DNA of 64,000 nucleotides from Endozoicomonas sp965198415. Its GTDB lineage: Bacteria; Pseudomonadota; Gammaproteobacteria; Pseudomonadales; Endozoicomonadaceae. Positions 8,993-18,501 of the stretch are shown one piece after another; positions within the stretch are counted from its first letter, which is position 1; every line of letters starts with the position of its first letter. Below the pieces are notes generated by a model. It worked only from the letters and a program-made list of their open reading frames with translations, did no database searches and was not told the DNA's origin. The stretch is from assembly GCA_965198415.1 (NCBI GenBank), contig CBDAPN010000017.1:1-64000 (forward strand). The letters run 5' to 3'. The position numbers and the translations under genes were made by a program.

Positions 8993-11317
8993 ATGGTAAA
9001 AAAAACGACGACTAAAAAAGGCAGGCCTGCCAAAAAAAACAAGCCAAGACCCGCCACGAAAAGTAAAAGGTCATGGTTAGTTCTGTTATTCAAATGCGGG
9101 TTTACTCTGGCGACACTCATTAGTGCTTACACTGTTTACCTCGACGCAACGGTCACCCAGCAGTTTGAAGGGAAAAAATGGGCGATTCCTGCCAAGGTTT
9201 TTGCTCGCCCGCTAGAGCTCCATGTGGGTAAGCGGATACTGGTGGAAGATCTGCAATCGCAGCTGCAGCGTCAGGGGTATCAGGCGGTTCGGGATGTGAG
9301 TCGCCCCGGCACGTTTTCCCGCAATGGCAACCGGTTTGTTATTTACAGTCGGGGTTTTTATTTTCCTGATGGCGTTGAGCCATCTCGTTATGTGGTGGTG
9401 AATTTCCATAATGACCAAATTGCCACGCTTACAGGAAAAAAAGGCAATAGTTTGTCATTGCTGCGACTCGACCCTCAGCCGATTGGTGGTATTTACCCGG
9501 CGAGTTACGAAGATCGTCTATTGATAAGAACCGCCCAGGCACCCCGTTATCTGGTTCCGGGGCTTTTGACGATTGAAGACCGGGACTTCTACCAGCACTT
9601 TGGTCTTTCGCCCGCATCCATTGCCCGAGCTATGGTGGCAAACCTGAAAGCGGGTTCTATCGTTCAAGGTGGCAGCACCATAACCCAGCAACTGGTTAAA
9701 AATTTTTTTCTCAGCAATGAGCGCACCATGCTGCGAAAAAGCAAAGAAGCCATTATGGCGCTGTTACTGGAGTGGCGTTACAGCAAAGAAGAGATACTGG
9801 AAACCTATCTGAACGAAGTTTATCTGGGGCAATACGGTCGCCGCGCCATTCACGGTTTTGGTCTGGCCAGTCAGTTTTACTTCGCCCAACCCCTTAAGGA
9901 GCTCAATCTGGCAAGGACGGCGTTATTGGTGGCCATTGTCAAAGGTCCTTCTTACTATGACCCAAGGCGCTACCCAGAGCGAGCCCTCAAGCGGCGTAAT
10001 CTGGTGCTGGATGTACTGGCTGAACAGGGCATTGTGCCTGCGGCGGAGGTGGAGCGCTCCAAGCAACTACCGCTTGGCGTGGTGAGTCGTGAGTTGGTTA
10101 GCACCAATGACTTTCCTGCCTACATTGACCTTGTTAAAGAGCAGCTGCGTAAAGACTATGATGAAAAAGACCTCACCCATGAAGGGCTAAGAATATTTAC
10201 CAACCTTGACCCCATTATTCAGCGTCAGGCTCAAAACAGCGTTGCAGATACGTTGAAGGCGCTGGATGGGAAAAATGCCGAAGAGCTGCAAGGTGCCATG
10301 GTGGTCAGTTCTGCCCAAACCGGCGACCTGCTGGCAATTGTGGGCGATCGCTATGCCGGTTATGCCGGATTTAACCGCGCGACAGAGGCGCAAAGGTCTG
10401 TAGGTTCTCTGTTAAAGCCCGCCATTTATCTGGCGGCTCTAGAGCGACCTGAGCAATATACTTTAACGACGCCGGTCAATGATTCGGCGGTCAAAATAAG
10501 CGACGGTCGTGGTGGGTTTTGGGAGCCGCGCAATTACAGCCGTAAATCCCATGGGCAGGTTCCGCTCTATCAAGCGTTGGCAAAGTCTTACAATCAGGCT
10601 GCTGCCAATACGGGTATGAGTGTGGGTTTAAGCACCGTGTTACAGACCATCAAGCGCCTTGGCATTGAGAAAAAACTCCCTGCTTATCCGTCGGTTTTAC
10701 TGGGCTCGGCAGCTTTGTCTCCTATGGATGTGGCCAACATGTATCAGACTATCGCCAGTGGTGGCTTTCAAATGCCGCTGCGGGCGATTGATGCCGTGGT
10801 GGACAGTCAGGGTAATCCTCTGACCCGTTACAGTCTCTCAGTTAAAAAAGTGGTGGATGCAGCCCCCATGGAGCTTTTACGTACCGGCCTTGGCAAGGTG
10901 ATGACAGAAGGCACGGGTAAAAGTGCTTATCAATACATCCCGTCAAACATTAAACTTGGCGGTAAAACCGGAACCACTAACGAGCTGCGTGATAGCTGGT
11001 TTGCCGGTTATTCCAACGAGTTGCTCGCAGTTGCCTGGGTAGGTTATGACGACAACAGCCCAACAGCGCTTACCGGCAGCAGTGGTGCATTAAAAGTCTG
11101 GGGTCGTTTTATGTCCGGCCTGCCGTTGCAGTCCACGGTGGCATTGCAAGCTGATAACCTGAGCAGAGTCTGGGTAAGTGCAGGAGCGAACGGTCGCAGT
11201 CACCGTTATTGCCAAGAGGCTGAGCTACTGCCCTATATCACCGGCTCTGAACCAAAACGCTATGCTGGCTGTCAGGCTGAAGGGACGCTTTTGGATAAAT
11301 TAAAATCATGGTTTTAA
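8993..11317 (+). CDS. mrcB: Penicillin-binding protein 1B, bifunctional transglycosylase/transpeptidase
   Basis: 774 residues. A basic cytoplasmic tail, then one TM helix (about residues 28-48), a UB2H-type domain (LEDLQSQLQRQGYQ region), then GT51 with its catalytic Glu in IEDRDFYQHFG, plus VQGGSTITQQLVKN and LNEVYLGQ. The transpeptidase shows SxxK in VGSLLKPAIYL, SxN in SYNQAA and KTGTT. It polymerises and cross-links peptidoglycan at the inner membrane. The downstream gene overlaps it and encodes a TPR lipoprotein, the arrangement of the PBP1B activator LpoP in Pseudomonas. The ATG at 8993 gives the usual Lys/Arg-rich start. Confidence 0.96.
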   Translation: MVKKTTTKKGRPAKKNKPRPATKSKRSWLVLLFKCGFTLATLISAYTVYLDATVTQQFEGKKWAIPAKVFARPLELHVGKRILVEDLQSQLQRQGYQAVRDVSRPGTFSRNGNRFVIYSRGFYFPDGVEPSRYVVVNFHNDQIATLTGKKGNSLSLLRLDPQPIGGIYPASYEDRLLIRTAQAPRYLVPGLLTIEDRDFYQHFGLSPASIARAMVANLKAGSIVQGGSTITQQLVKNFFLSNERTMLRKSKEAIMALLLEWRYSKEEILETYLNEVYLGQYGRRAIHGFGLASQFYFAQPLKELNLARTALLVAIVKGPSYYDPRRYPERALKRRNLVLDVLAEQGIVPAAEVERSKQLPLGVVSRELVSTNDFPAYIDLVKEQLRKDYDEKDLTHEGLRIFTNLDPIIQRQAQNSVADTLKALDGKNAEELQGAMVVSSAQTGDLLAIVGDRYAGYAGFNRATEAQRSVGSLLKPAIYLAALERPEQYTLTTPVNDSAVKISDGRGGFWEPRNYSRKSHGQVPLYQALAKSYNQAAANTGMSVGLSTVLQTIKRLGIEKKLPAYPSVLLGSAALSPMDVANMYQTIASGGFQMPLRAIDAVVDSQGNPLTRYSLSVKKVVDAAPMELLRTGLGKVMTEGTGKSAYQYIPSNIKLGGKTGTTNELRDSWFAGYSNELLAVAWVGYDDNSPTALTGSSGALKVWGRFMSGLPLQSTVALQADNLSRVWVSAGANGRSHRYCQEAELLPYITGSEPKRYAGCQAEGTLLDKLKSWF

Positions 11318-11703
11318 TGATGTATTGCGAAAATTCTGTGCATAAACGCCGCTGTACTCCAGTCAAAGCACTTCGCTCACTACTACTGACGGCACTATTG
11401 GCTGGGTGCTCTTCAACCGTGGTGAAGGAGTCATCCCATGCTCGCATTGCGGTTACCCCATTACTCAGCCAAGCGGTGGCTGACCGTCAATCCGGGCGCC
11501 TAGGCCAAGCTGAAAGCGCCTTGAACCGGGCAATGAGAATTGCGCCGGCATCACCTGACATCTACTACCAAATGGCGGTGTTAAGAGAGCGGCAAGGGCA
11601 AAACGATCAGGCTCGTCAGCTGGCTCAAAGAGCATTAGGCCTGAATCCGGGTTATCGTCTGGAGCAGAAAATTGAACACTTCTTACGTGGGTTATCCATC
11701 TGA
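11308..11703 (+). CDS. lpoP: TPR outer-membrane lipoprotein, LpoP-like activator of PBP1B
   Basis: 131 residues if begun at ATG 11308, which overlaps the mrcB stop. Later starts at ATG 11317 or GTG 11338 would give a cleaner lipoprotein signal (KALRSLLLTALLAGC; lipobox LAGC). The mature protein is one TPR pair: LSQAVADRQSGRLGQAESALNR and PDIYYQMAVLRERQGQNDQARQLAQRALGLNPG. In Pseudomonas aeruginosa, LpoP is a TPR lipoprotein encoded next to ponB that stimulates PBP1B. Same neighbour, same architecture, so the same role is inferred. E. coli LpoB is unrelated in fold. The true start is uncertain; translational coupling to mrcB is likely. Confidence 0.8.
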   Translation: MVLMMYCENSVHKRRCTPVKALRSLLLTALLAGCSSTVVKESSHARIAVTPLLSQAVADRQSGRLGQAESALNRAMRIAPASPDIYYQMAVLRERQGQNDQARQLAQRALGLNPGYRLEQKIEHFLRGLSI

Positions 11704-11705
11704 TT

Positions 11706-12029
11706 ATGTCACAAACTGATTTTTCTGAAGCGCTTGTACTGCTTCGCGCCATTGAAGATGAGTTGCGTCGGCAGAACGCTTGGCAAACCGTGCCACCATC
11801 CATTGAGGCTATGAACAGTAACACGCCATTTTGTGTAGATACCATGGCATTTAGCCAATGGCTGCAATGGATTTTTGTGCCCCGCATCAGAGCCATTATT
11901 GACAGTGGTGGTACGCTGCCAAGCGGTGCCAATATCCGCCCCTATGCAGAAAGTGCGTTACCCATTGAACAGCTCGAAGGTGAGAAGCTGCTGCTTATTA
12001 TTGAGCAGTTCGACCGGCTGATGCGCTAG
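11706..12029 (+). CDS. yqcC: YqcC family protein (DUF446)
   Basis: 107 residues, typical for the YqcC family of small cytoplasmic helical proteins of unknown function. Recognisable: LLRAIEDELRRQNAWQ near the start, then TPFCVDTMAFSQWLQWIFVPR and a C-terminal LIIEQFDRLMR. It begins two bases after the lipoprotein stop, so it belongs to the mrcB operon. Its 3' end overlaps by 32 bases the 3' end of the convergent YobI-like gene. Confidence 0.9.
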   Translation: MSQTDFSEALVLLRAIEDELRRQNAWQTVPPSIEAMNSNTPFCVDTMAFSQWLQWIFVPRIRAIIDSGGTLPSGANIRPYAESALPIEQLEGEKLLLIIEQFDRLMR

Positions 12030-15000
12030 CTCTTGCCCGGCCAGTCACGGCTTTCACAACGGCTTTAAGTCTTTTGCGGTTGTCGTCCATGCTTAGCGTA
12101 ATATGACCCGCACTGTGCAAGGCGCTCATTAACTCAAAATTATCTTCAGAGTTTGGCAGTGTGAACTGTCGACTCTTTTTGTAAAGCTTCTGCTTGCCTT
12201 TCAGCTCCAGACGCATCATTAACGTGAGAGTTTCTGGCCAGGACAGATATTTTGCCTGCTGAGCCACTAGGCGGACTTTATCCGATTTAAGTCTGGCGGC
12301 ATTAATTAATGTTTCCAGTCGGCCAAAACGGATCTGCAGCTGAAAGTCGTCGGGTAAAACGCAAGTGATGGGAGCCAACATTGCCTTCAGGATTTCTTCG
12401 TCGTTTTCATTCTCATTGTTAAGTATGTCGCAAAGCCAGAGTTTTTGTTCGATGTCGACCGCAGGGTTTTGCAACAATTGCATCACCGTATTCACGGTCA
12501 GGTGGGTAGTGCTTTCAGCTTGTGACGTATATTCATCCCAGTGGCGTAACAGGTATTGATAGGTGGTGGCCGAATGAAAAGATTTCTCATTGCGGGCGAG
12601 CCAGTCAAGGCTTTCAAAGGAGAAGCGGCAGTTGGGGTGTTGGCAAATGGTTTCAAGCCGAGCCGCTGATGTGCGCTCAGGATTTAATTGGGCAATATAA
12701 ATCGCCGGGAATGCCAACAGTAACTGTTGCACTGTCCCTTCGCTGATTGCCCGGGAGTGCATAATGTCACTGATCAGTTGTGCAAACTGCTCGTTGGAGG
12801 CAATCGCCTGTGAGGCCAGTGTTTCGGTATTTTCCGCCTGGGAGAGAAAATTCACTAAGCTGGCGTCAAGTACGTTGCCATTGCTGGCAAAAACATGGCG
12901 AATATTGCCCCATGTGGTCGTTAACAGTTGCTTTTCGAGCAGTTTCGTACAGAGGCTGTGATCCTCCATATCTTTGATGTTGCCGATTTTTTGTCGGGTG
13001 TGTTGTAGTAGCTGTAGTTTGTCGTCAGTCGTCAGCTTTGGAGAGTTAAGCATTTCAATGAGAAAGTGTTGCTCCTCCTTGAGTCGTGGTTGAGCCAGCA
13101 AAATGTTCTTTACAAAGTCACCAAGGTGTTCATTCATCTGGCAGATCAGCTTATGGTGTCCGCACGTGGTGATGGCAGAATAACTGATCTTGGCAAGCTC
13201 TTCGGGCTGCTCATCGGTGGAGAAAGCCAGCAGCAGCCCAACCATGTGCGGATTCATTTCAAACAGATTATCTTCAAGCAGTTTAAAGGCCAGTTCTTGT
13301 GAGCAGTGTGGCAGAGCTATTCGGTCAAAACGCACGTGCTGACTTTTTAACCACGCCCAGATTTCCGGTCGTTCCTTGCCAAGTTCATAAATCGGCTGGA
13401 TATCTTCTAGTGTGCTAACGGCAGAAGTCAGCGCACTGCTGAGAATTTCGCGGTCACTGGCATTAATGAAAGACAGGATGCAGGCAACAAAGCCCGCTTT
13501 TTGCGCTTGGTTTTTATCCAGGCTGGTGCCCGTTAAGTAGCCCATCAGCAGGCTGCGATTGTTAATGTAAAGGGTTTCAAATAATTGCCGCTGGTGGTTC
13601 GGGTTGTTTTGCAGGTATTGAGAAATAAACCCGAACAGCCTTTTGGCCTGTTGTTCCGAGAGGTCAAATAACTCAAACAAAAAGCTTTCGGCATCAAAGC
13701 CGTTGTAGCTTGCCTGTGGATTAGTCAGTAGTTCATTGACAATGGCATTGATAAAACCCTTCCCGTTAGTAAGAGCACTGGGGCTTAGGTGGTTGAGCAG
13801 GGCACTGGGAGAGTTAACCGGTTGCGTAAATTTGAAGTACTGTCCCGCACTGAGCCTGAGTGCAAGTCTTTTGTCGTCTGCGCCGATATCAATGGCGTTA
13901 AAACAGGAGAGGTAGTTGCTGTAGTCCTCGGCAAAATAACCGTGACGAAGCAGGTATAGCAGCGGAGCAAACTGTGGTTCGGCTAAACCCTTTATAAATG
14001 ACTCTACAATGCCCAGTTTCAGGGCTTCAAAAAGTGTCGCTCCTTGCAGTTTACTTTTAGTGTATTGCAGCTGAGCCAGCTCGTTGGCATAGGAATCTTC
14101 ATTTTTTTCAGGGCTGCGAGAAAGTAACGTTTTACGATTAGCGCGTTGGCGGATCTCCTGATGATACGCTTTTAGCAGAGTTTGTTTGTGGGCTTTAAAA
14201 TCCGTAAAGATCTGTTTTAAAACGCCGGTATTACGTGCAAGCGCTCCGTGCTCTTTTGGGTACAGGTTCTTGATGACAACCATGGCAAAGATTTTGTTGG
14301 CGTCGAGGTTGTCCATGCTGGTAGTCAAATTATGCAGGTAAATATCGAATTCGTTGACGATGTTGGTAATTTGGCGGCTGTCGTCAATGCATTCGGCCAT
14401 CTTGGAAATGAGTTGCTGGTTCAGGTTGCCTGCCATGTTTTGTGCGTCGTTGGTGATGGCCTTGAGCGCCGTGAACAGTTGTGCGCCGTTACGGTTGGTT
14501 TGGGCAAATGGCACAATGGGAATGATAAGGTCGAAAAAACGTGTTCTGCTTTGAGCCGTGAATGTTTCGTCATCCACCGAGAAAATGAAACGAACCGCCG
14601 TGTTGCTTTGCCCGGGTTGATTGAGATTGGTATTGGCGTTTTGTAAAGCCCTCAGCTGCTCTGTGCTTGAAACATTTTCAATAACAACGGCGATCTGCTT
14701 CTGGCTCATCAGATGCGTGACATGACCAGCGGAGGTGCTGCCTCGGTGGTGGTCGTGCTTGCGCAGGCCGGTTAATTTCAGCATTCCCTCAAAGACAAAC
14801 AGTACCAGCAATGTTGCGAGCAAAAACAGTGAAAACTCAGCAACCAGAGGGGCATATTTTTTCAGTAATACCGTGGTGTCATCGGGGAGATAAAATCTCA
14901 GTGCCTTAATGACGGTGCTTTTTTCGGGGTCTAGGTAACCGCTGAAAAAGCTGAAGGTGGCGATGGAGGTGCTGGTCAGCAGTGCAGCGCAAATGGCCAG

Positions 15001-15486
15001 AAATTTTTTCCAGTGGCGAGAGTGTGTCCCAGAAAAGGGAGCAGGTTTTTCAGCATTGGCGATCAGTTTTTGGGAGATGCTGTTTTGAATATCGGTTTCC
15101 GTGGCATCTGTTGCCGCTAGATGCAGGTATTCAAATTGCGGGTTGCGTTGGACAAAAGCTTGCAAAAATGCCCGTTTACTGGTGGCGCAGGTGCTGGAAA
15201 TGGCGATGTTTCGGATGTGAGGCTGCTCATCAAGTGCCCCGAGTAACTCCCGCTCATAAGTGGTGATCTGCTGGCTGTTTAACGTTGGCGTATCCAATGG
15301 CTGCAGGCGCGCCTGACCATTATGGCTGTCAAGATACAGGGCGGTCTCTTTCAGTGCCTGTTTAAGCAATAACATTGGGCGTTTGGTGGCGACTTTATCA
15401 GTTTTAACCGCATCCCAGCCCGCTTTTAGTGCGTTTATGTATTTTTTGGCAAGGCGGGAGAGCCCTGTTTTCAAAGTGAATGCCAT
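11998..15486 (-). CDS. YobI-like P-loop NTPase family membrane protein with degenerate Walker motifs
   Basis: 1162 residues. The N-terminal half has the layout of the YobI-like/KAP-type NTPases: an NTPase domain, two TM helices (about 162-186 and 212-236), then the conserved block RFIFSVDDETF, RTRFFDLIIPIVPF, a NIVNEFDIYLHNL segment and DANKIFAMVVIKNLYPKEHGAL. The rest (about 430-1162) is long, helical and repeat-like. In the position of the Walker A loop it reads ISSTCATSKRAFLQ, which keeps the Lys but lacks the glycines. The Walker B position reads AVVIENVSS instead of the usual acidic DLD-type. So ATP hydrolysis is doubtful. It is a lone gene, convergent with the mrcB operon and divergent from ilvI. 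Family members are suspected of roles in biological conflict; the function here is unknown. Confidence 0.75.
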   Translation of the reverse strand: MAFTLKTGLSRLAKKYINALKAGWDAVKTDKVATKRPMLLLKQALKETALYLDSHNGQARLQPLDTPTLNSQQITTYERELLGALDEQPHIRNIAISSTCATSKRAFLQAFVQRNPQFEYLHLAATDATETDIQNSISQKLIANAEKPAPFSGTHSRHWKKFLAICAALLTSTSIATFSFFSGYLDPEKSTVIKALRFYLPDDTTVLLKKYAPLVAEFSLFLLATLLVLFVFEGMLKLTGLRKHDHHRGSTSAGHVTHLMSQKQIAVVIENVSSTEQLRALQNANTNLNQPGQSNTAVRFIFSVDDETFTAQSRTRFFDLIIPIVPFAQTNRNGAQLFTALKAITNDAQNMAGNLNQQLISKMAECIDDSRQITNIVNEFDIYLHNLTTSMDNLDANKIFAMVVIKNLYPKEHGALARNTGVLKQIFTDFKAHKQTLLKAYHQEIRQRANRKTLLSRSPEKNEDSYANELAQLQYTKSKLQGATLFEALKLGIVESFIKGLAEPQFAPLLYLLRHGYFAEDYSNYLSCFNAIDIGADDKRLALRLSAGQYFKFTQPVNSPSALLNHLSPSALTNGKGFINAIVNELLTNPQASYNGFDAESFLFELFDLSEQQAKRLFGFISQYLQNNPNHQRQLFETLYINNRSLLMGYLTGTSLDKNQAQKAGFVACILSFINASDREILSSALTSAVSTLEDIQPIYELGKERPEIWAWLKSQHVRFDRIALPHCSQELAFKLLEDNLFEMNPHMVGLLLAFSTDEQPEELAKISYSAITTCGHHKLICQMNEHLGDFVKNILLAQPRLKEEQHFLIEMLNSPKLTTDDKLQLLQHTRQKIGNIKDMEDHSLCTKLLEKQLLTTTWGNIRHVFASNGNVLDASLVNFLSQAENTETLASQAIASNEQFAQLISDIMHSRAISEGTVQQLLLAFPAIYIAQLNPERTSAARLETICQHPNCRFSFESLDWLARNEKSFHSATTYQYLLRHWDEYTSQAESTTHLTVNTVMQLLQNPAVDIEQKLWLCDILNNENENDEEILKAMLAPITCVLPDDFQLQIRFGRLETLINAARLKSDKVRLVAQQAKYLSWPETLTLMMRLELKGKQKLYKKSRQFTLPNSEDNFELMSALHSAGHITLSMDDNRKRLKAVVKAVTGRARASASAGRTAQ

Positions 15487-16103
15487 AATGTTCCGCCGAA
15501 TTTGTGCAGGCTTTTGGTTGATAATTATTGTTATTAGTTATTGAAAGTCGGCAGCTTCATGTGTTGGGTTAGCAAAAACGCCGTAAGCCAATCAATAGAG
15601 CGAGAAGCAGTCACTCTGCCAATTCAATGTGTATTTGTGTTGACTGCCAGCAGCTCAGCGTCAAAAATGGCAACTGTTGACGCTGCTCAAAAAGTGGCGT
15701 CAGCAACTATGCGACAATCCGGCGTTACCGAATCTGTGACCCGGATGAGAGTGTTCCTTAGTGTGCTGATTGGTTAATCTTGTGCTGAGATGGCTTATCG
15801 GTACACTGCTCCTACCCGCACAGGAATGTTGCGATTCTGCAAGCCAGAATTGTGAGTCTCAGGCAATGACAATTGCCCTTGGGTGAACAGCGGTGGTAAG
15901 TAGTGGAAAATCACTCATTGTTCGCCAATAACACTGTCTCTCGGAGGTTGTGTGGAAGTAGTCGACCTTACTGCGGTGACAGCAAATTGGTCTAAAAAAT
16001 CGGAAATTTTCTGTCATTCTCGCTACAGGCGCTATTTTCGGACAGCATTCTGGAGTTTTACCAATAATTCATTCCAAATTTGAGCAAAGCCGAGGGTAAA
16101 CAC
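15487..16103. other. Long intergenic leader between YobI-like gene and ilvI
   Basis: 617 bases. No convincing gene. An inverted repeat (agcgtcaa ... ttgacgct) lies near 15657-15685 within a region that could hold divergent promoters. No Leu/Val/Ile-rich leader peptide with a following terminator was found, so I see no sign of classic attenuation. A 78-codon TTG-start frame at 15541-15777 has no coding look. The leader before ilvI is long enough to hold regulatory sites such as Lrp boxes, but none can be named with confidence. Confidence 0.4.
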
Positions 16104-17834
16104 GTGGAGCTATTATCCGGCGCGGACATGGTAGTCCGATCACTGGCTGATGAAGGAGTCGAGTATATTTACGGGTACCCTGGTGGTGCACTTTTGCATG
16201 TGTACGATGCCATTTTCCGGCAAAAGACCATTACCCACATTCTGGTGCGCCATGAACAAGCCGCCACCCATATGGCCGACGGTTACGCAAGAGCGACCGG
16301 GAAGCCCGGTGTGGCACTGGTAACCTCCGGCCCCGGTGCGACCAACGCTATCACCGGTATTGCCACAGCTTATATGGATTCTATTCCGATGGTGGTGATT
16401 TCCGGTCAGGTGCCTTCTGCCTTTATTGGCAGCGATATGTTTCAGGAAGTGGACATGGTTGGTATTTCCAGACCCATCGTGAAACACAGTTTTCTGGTCA
16501 AGCGGGCGCAGGATATTCCGGAGGTGATCAAAAAGGCGTTTCATCTGGCGCAAACCGGTCGCCCGGGGCCGGTGGTGATTGATCTGCCCAAAGACATTAC
16601 CGACCTTAGTAACAAGTTTGAATACCACTATCCTGAAAAGGTCAAAATGCGCTCCTACAACCCACCAATTAAGGGGCATAACGGTCAAATCCGTAAGGCG
16701 GTTGAGCTGCTGTCAAAAGCGAAACGACCCATAATTTACGCCGGAGGCGGTGTCATTTTGGGCAGGGCTTCTGACCAACTGACGGCACTGGCGAAAACTC
16801 TGAATGTGCCGGTGACCAACACACTGATGGGGCTTGGTTGTTTTCCGGGGTCTGACTCGCAATTTGTCGGTATGTTGGGCATGCACGGCAGCTACTGCGC
16901 CAACCAGTCGATGCACAATGCGGACCTGATTTTGGCGGTGGGTGTACGCTTTGATGACCGGGTGACCAACAACACGGCAAAATTCTGTCCGGGTGCGAAA
17001 ATCATCCATATTGATATTGACCCTGCCAGTATCTCCAAAAATGTCCCCGCCGATGTGCCGATTGTCGGCCCCGTTGGTGCGGTTCTTGACACCATGATTC
17101 GCCAGTTGGAAGAGACCAAAACCCACATTGAGCAGCAGGCTTTGGAGAGCTGGTGGCAACAGGTCAATGGTTGGCGCAACAGTCAGGGCGGACTGTTCCC
17201 CTACAACAGGGGAGATGGCAAGGTACTGAAGCCGCAACAGGTTATCCAGACACTTTATGAAGTGACCAAAGGCACTGATACCTTCGTTACTTCCGATGTG
17301 GGTCAGCACCAGATGTTTGCCGCCCAGCACTATTTGTTTGATAAACCCAACCGTTGGATCAACTCCGGTGGCCTTGGCACCATGGGCTACGGCCTGCCGG
17401 CAGCGATGGGTATTAAGCTCTCTTTTCCTGAGTGCCACGTTGCCTGCGTCACCGGGGAAGGCAGTATTCAGATGAATATTCAGGAGTTGTCCACCTGCCT
17501 GCAATACGATCTGAACGTGAAAGTCATTAACCTTAATAATCAGGCTTTGGGCATGGTACGACAATGGCAGGATATGCAGTACGACAGTCGCCACTCACAC
17601 TCCTATATGGATTCGCTGCCTGATTTCGTCAAGCTGGCGGAGTCTTACGGCCATGTGGGTATGAAAGTCACCGACCCGGCCAAACTGCAATCTGCTATGG
17701 AAGAAGCCTTTTCTTTGCAAGACCGTCTGGTCTTTATGGATATTCAGGTGGATACCAGTGAGCACGTTTACCCTATGCAGATCAAAGATGGCCATATGGC
17801 TGATATGTGGCTCAGCAAAACGGAGAGAACCTGA
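16104..17834 (+). CDS. ilvI: Acetolactate synthase large subunit
   Basis: About 576 residues from GTG 16104. This start is chosen because GAGGG lies 7 bases upstream and the protein then begins MELLSGADMVVRSL, the usual start of IlvI. An in-frame TTG at 16080 has no ribosome-binding site. A ThDP enzyme that joins two pyruvates, or pyruvate and 2-oxobutyrate, as the first common step of branched-chain amino acid synthesis. Seen: the catalytic Glu in ILVRHEQAATHMADGYAR, GKPGVALVTSGPGATN, the FAD-region VGVRFDDRVT, and the ThDP motif in CVTGEGSIQMNIQEL with NNQALGMVRQW. The stop overlaps the ilvH start by one base (TGATG). Confidence 0.97.
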   Translation: MELLSGADMVVRSLADEGVEYIYGYPGGALLHVYDAIFRQKTITHILVRHEQAATHMADGYARATGKPGVALVTSGPGATNAITGIATAYMDSIPMVVISGQVPSAFIGSDMFQEVDMVGISRPIVKHSFLVKRAQDIPEVIKKAFHLAQTGRPGPVVIDLPKDITDLSNKFEYHYPEKVKMRSYNPPIKGHNGQIRKAVELLSKAKRPIIYAGGGVILGRASDQLTALAKTLNVPVTNTLMGLGCFPGSDSQFVGMLGMHGSYCANQSMHNADLILAVGVRFDDRVTNNTAKFCPGAKIIHIDIDPASISKNVPADVPIVGPVGAVLDTMIRQLEETKTHIEQQALESWWQQVNGWRNSQGGLFPYNRGDGKVLKPQQVIQTLYEVTKGTDTFVTSDVGQHQMFAAQHYLFDKPNRWINSGGLGTMGYGLPAAMGIKLSFPECHVACVTGEGSIQMNIQELSTCLQYDLNVKVINLNNQALGMVRQWQDMQYDSRHSHSYMDSLPDFVKLAESYGHVGMKVTDPAKLQSAMEEAFSLQDRLVFMDIQVDTSEHVYPMQIKDGHMADMWLSKTERT

Positions 17835-18325
17835 TGAAGCGGATTATCTCTGTACTTGTTGAAAACGAACCCGGTGCACTGTCACGCATAGTAGGGCTCT
17901 TCTCCCAGCGTAACTACAACATTGAGACGCTTAACGTGGCGCCAACGGAAGATCAGACGCTATCCCGGCTGACGCTCACCACCGAAGGTAACCCGCAGGT
18001 GATTGAGCAGATCACCAAGCAGCTGAATAAGCTCGTGGACGTGGTGAAGCTGGTGGATTTATCGGAAGGTGCTCACATTGAACGGGAGATGATGCTGATT
18101 AAAGTTCGTGCCAGCGGGCCGGTGCGTGCCGAAGTGAAACGAACGGCGGATATTTTCCGGGGGCAAATTGTCGATGTTACCAGCTCTGTGTACACCATTG
18201 TGCTCACCGGCACTGGCGAAAAGCTGGATGCCTTTATTGACGCCATCGGTCAGACGCATGTTCTGGAGGTTGTGCGTAGTGGCGTAACGGGTATTTCCCG
18301 TGGGGAAAAAGTGTTGTCTTTGTAA
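17834..18325 (+). CDS. ilvH: Acetolactate synthase small (regulatory) subunit
   Basis: 163 residues from ATG 17834, with GGAGAG just upstream. This start is preferred to one at 17807 inside ilvI because it gives the canonical MKRIISVLVENEPGALSRI. ACT domain at residues 1-80 (GLFSQRNYNIETLNVAPTED, LSRLTL) and the C-terminal AHAS small-subunit domain (ELRREMMLIKV-like EREMMLIKVRA, ADIFRGQIVDV, GVTGISRGEK). It binds valine and gives feedback inhibition of IlvI. One-base overlap with ilvI ensures coupled translation. Confidence 0.97.
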   Translation: MKRIISVLVENEPGALSRIVGLFSQRNYNIETLNVAPTEDQTLSRLTLTTEGNPQVIEQITKQLNKLVDVVKLVDLSEGAHIEREMMLIKVRASGPVRAEVKRTADIFRGQIVDVTSSVYTIVLTGTGEKLDAFIDAIGQTHVLEVVRSGVTGISRGEKVLSL

Positions 18326-18501
18326 CGCTTGAGGATAAATGCAATGGCGGGAGTATCGCTGTCCCCGCTATTGTGAGGTTCGTTAAGCGTGGTTAGCTTG
18401 ATTAAGGTTGGAAATCGGAGTGGTGATGTTGATCACAAACCGGTTTGGCAACTTTGTATTGGTTAGGCGGTGAACTCAGAAAACCCAGTCAAACAGGCTG
18501 G
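18326..18501. other. Gap after ilvH
   Basis: 176 bases between ilvH (plus) and the 3' end of a minus-strand gene. Nearby is a weak inverted repeat (ggcgggagta...tccccgct, 18343-18370) followed by only a short T stretch. A terminator is possible but not clear. The ilvC gene, normally adjacent to ilvH, lies 2.6 kb further right. Confidence 0.35.

Noticed and set aside
15541..15777. 78-codon frame before ilvI
   Set aside because: TTG start without a ribosome-binding site; composition is not protein-like.
15700..16103. Attenuator leader peptide for ilvI
   Set aside because: No run of Leu, Ile or Val codons and no terminator pair before the gene.
16713..17594. 293-codon minus-strand frame opposite ilvI
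   Set aside because: Antisense shadow of a strongly conserved enzyme gene; no family features.
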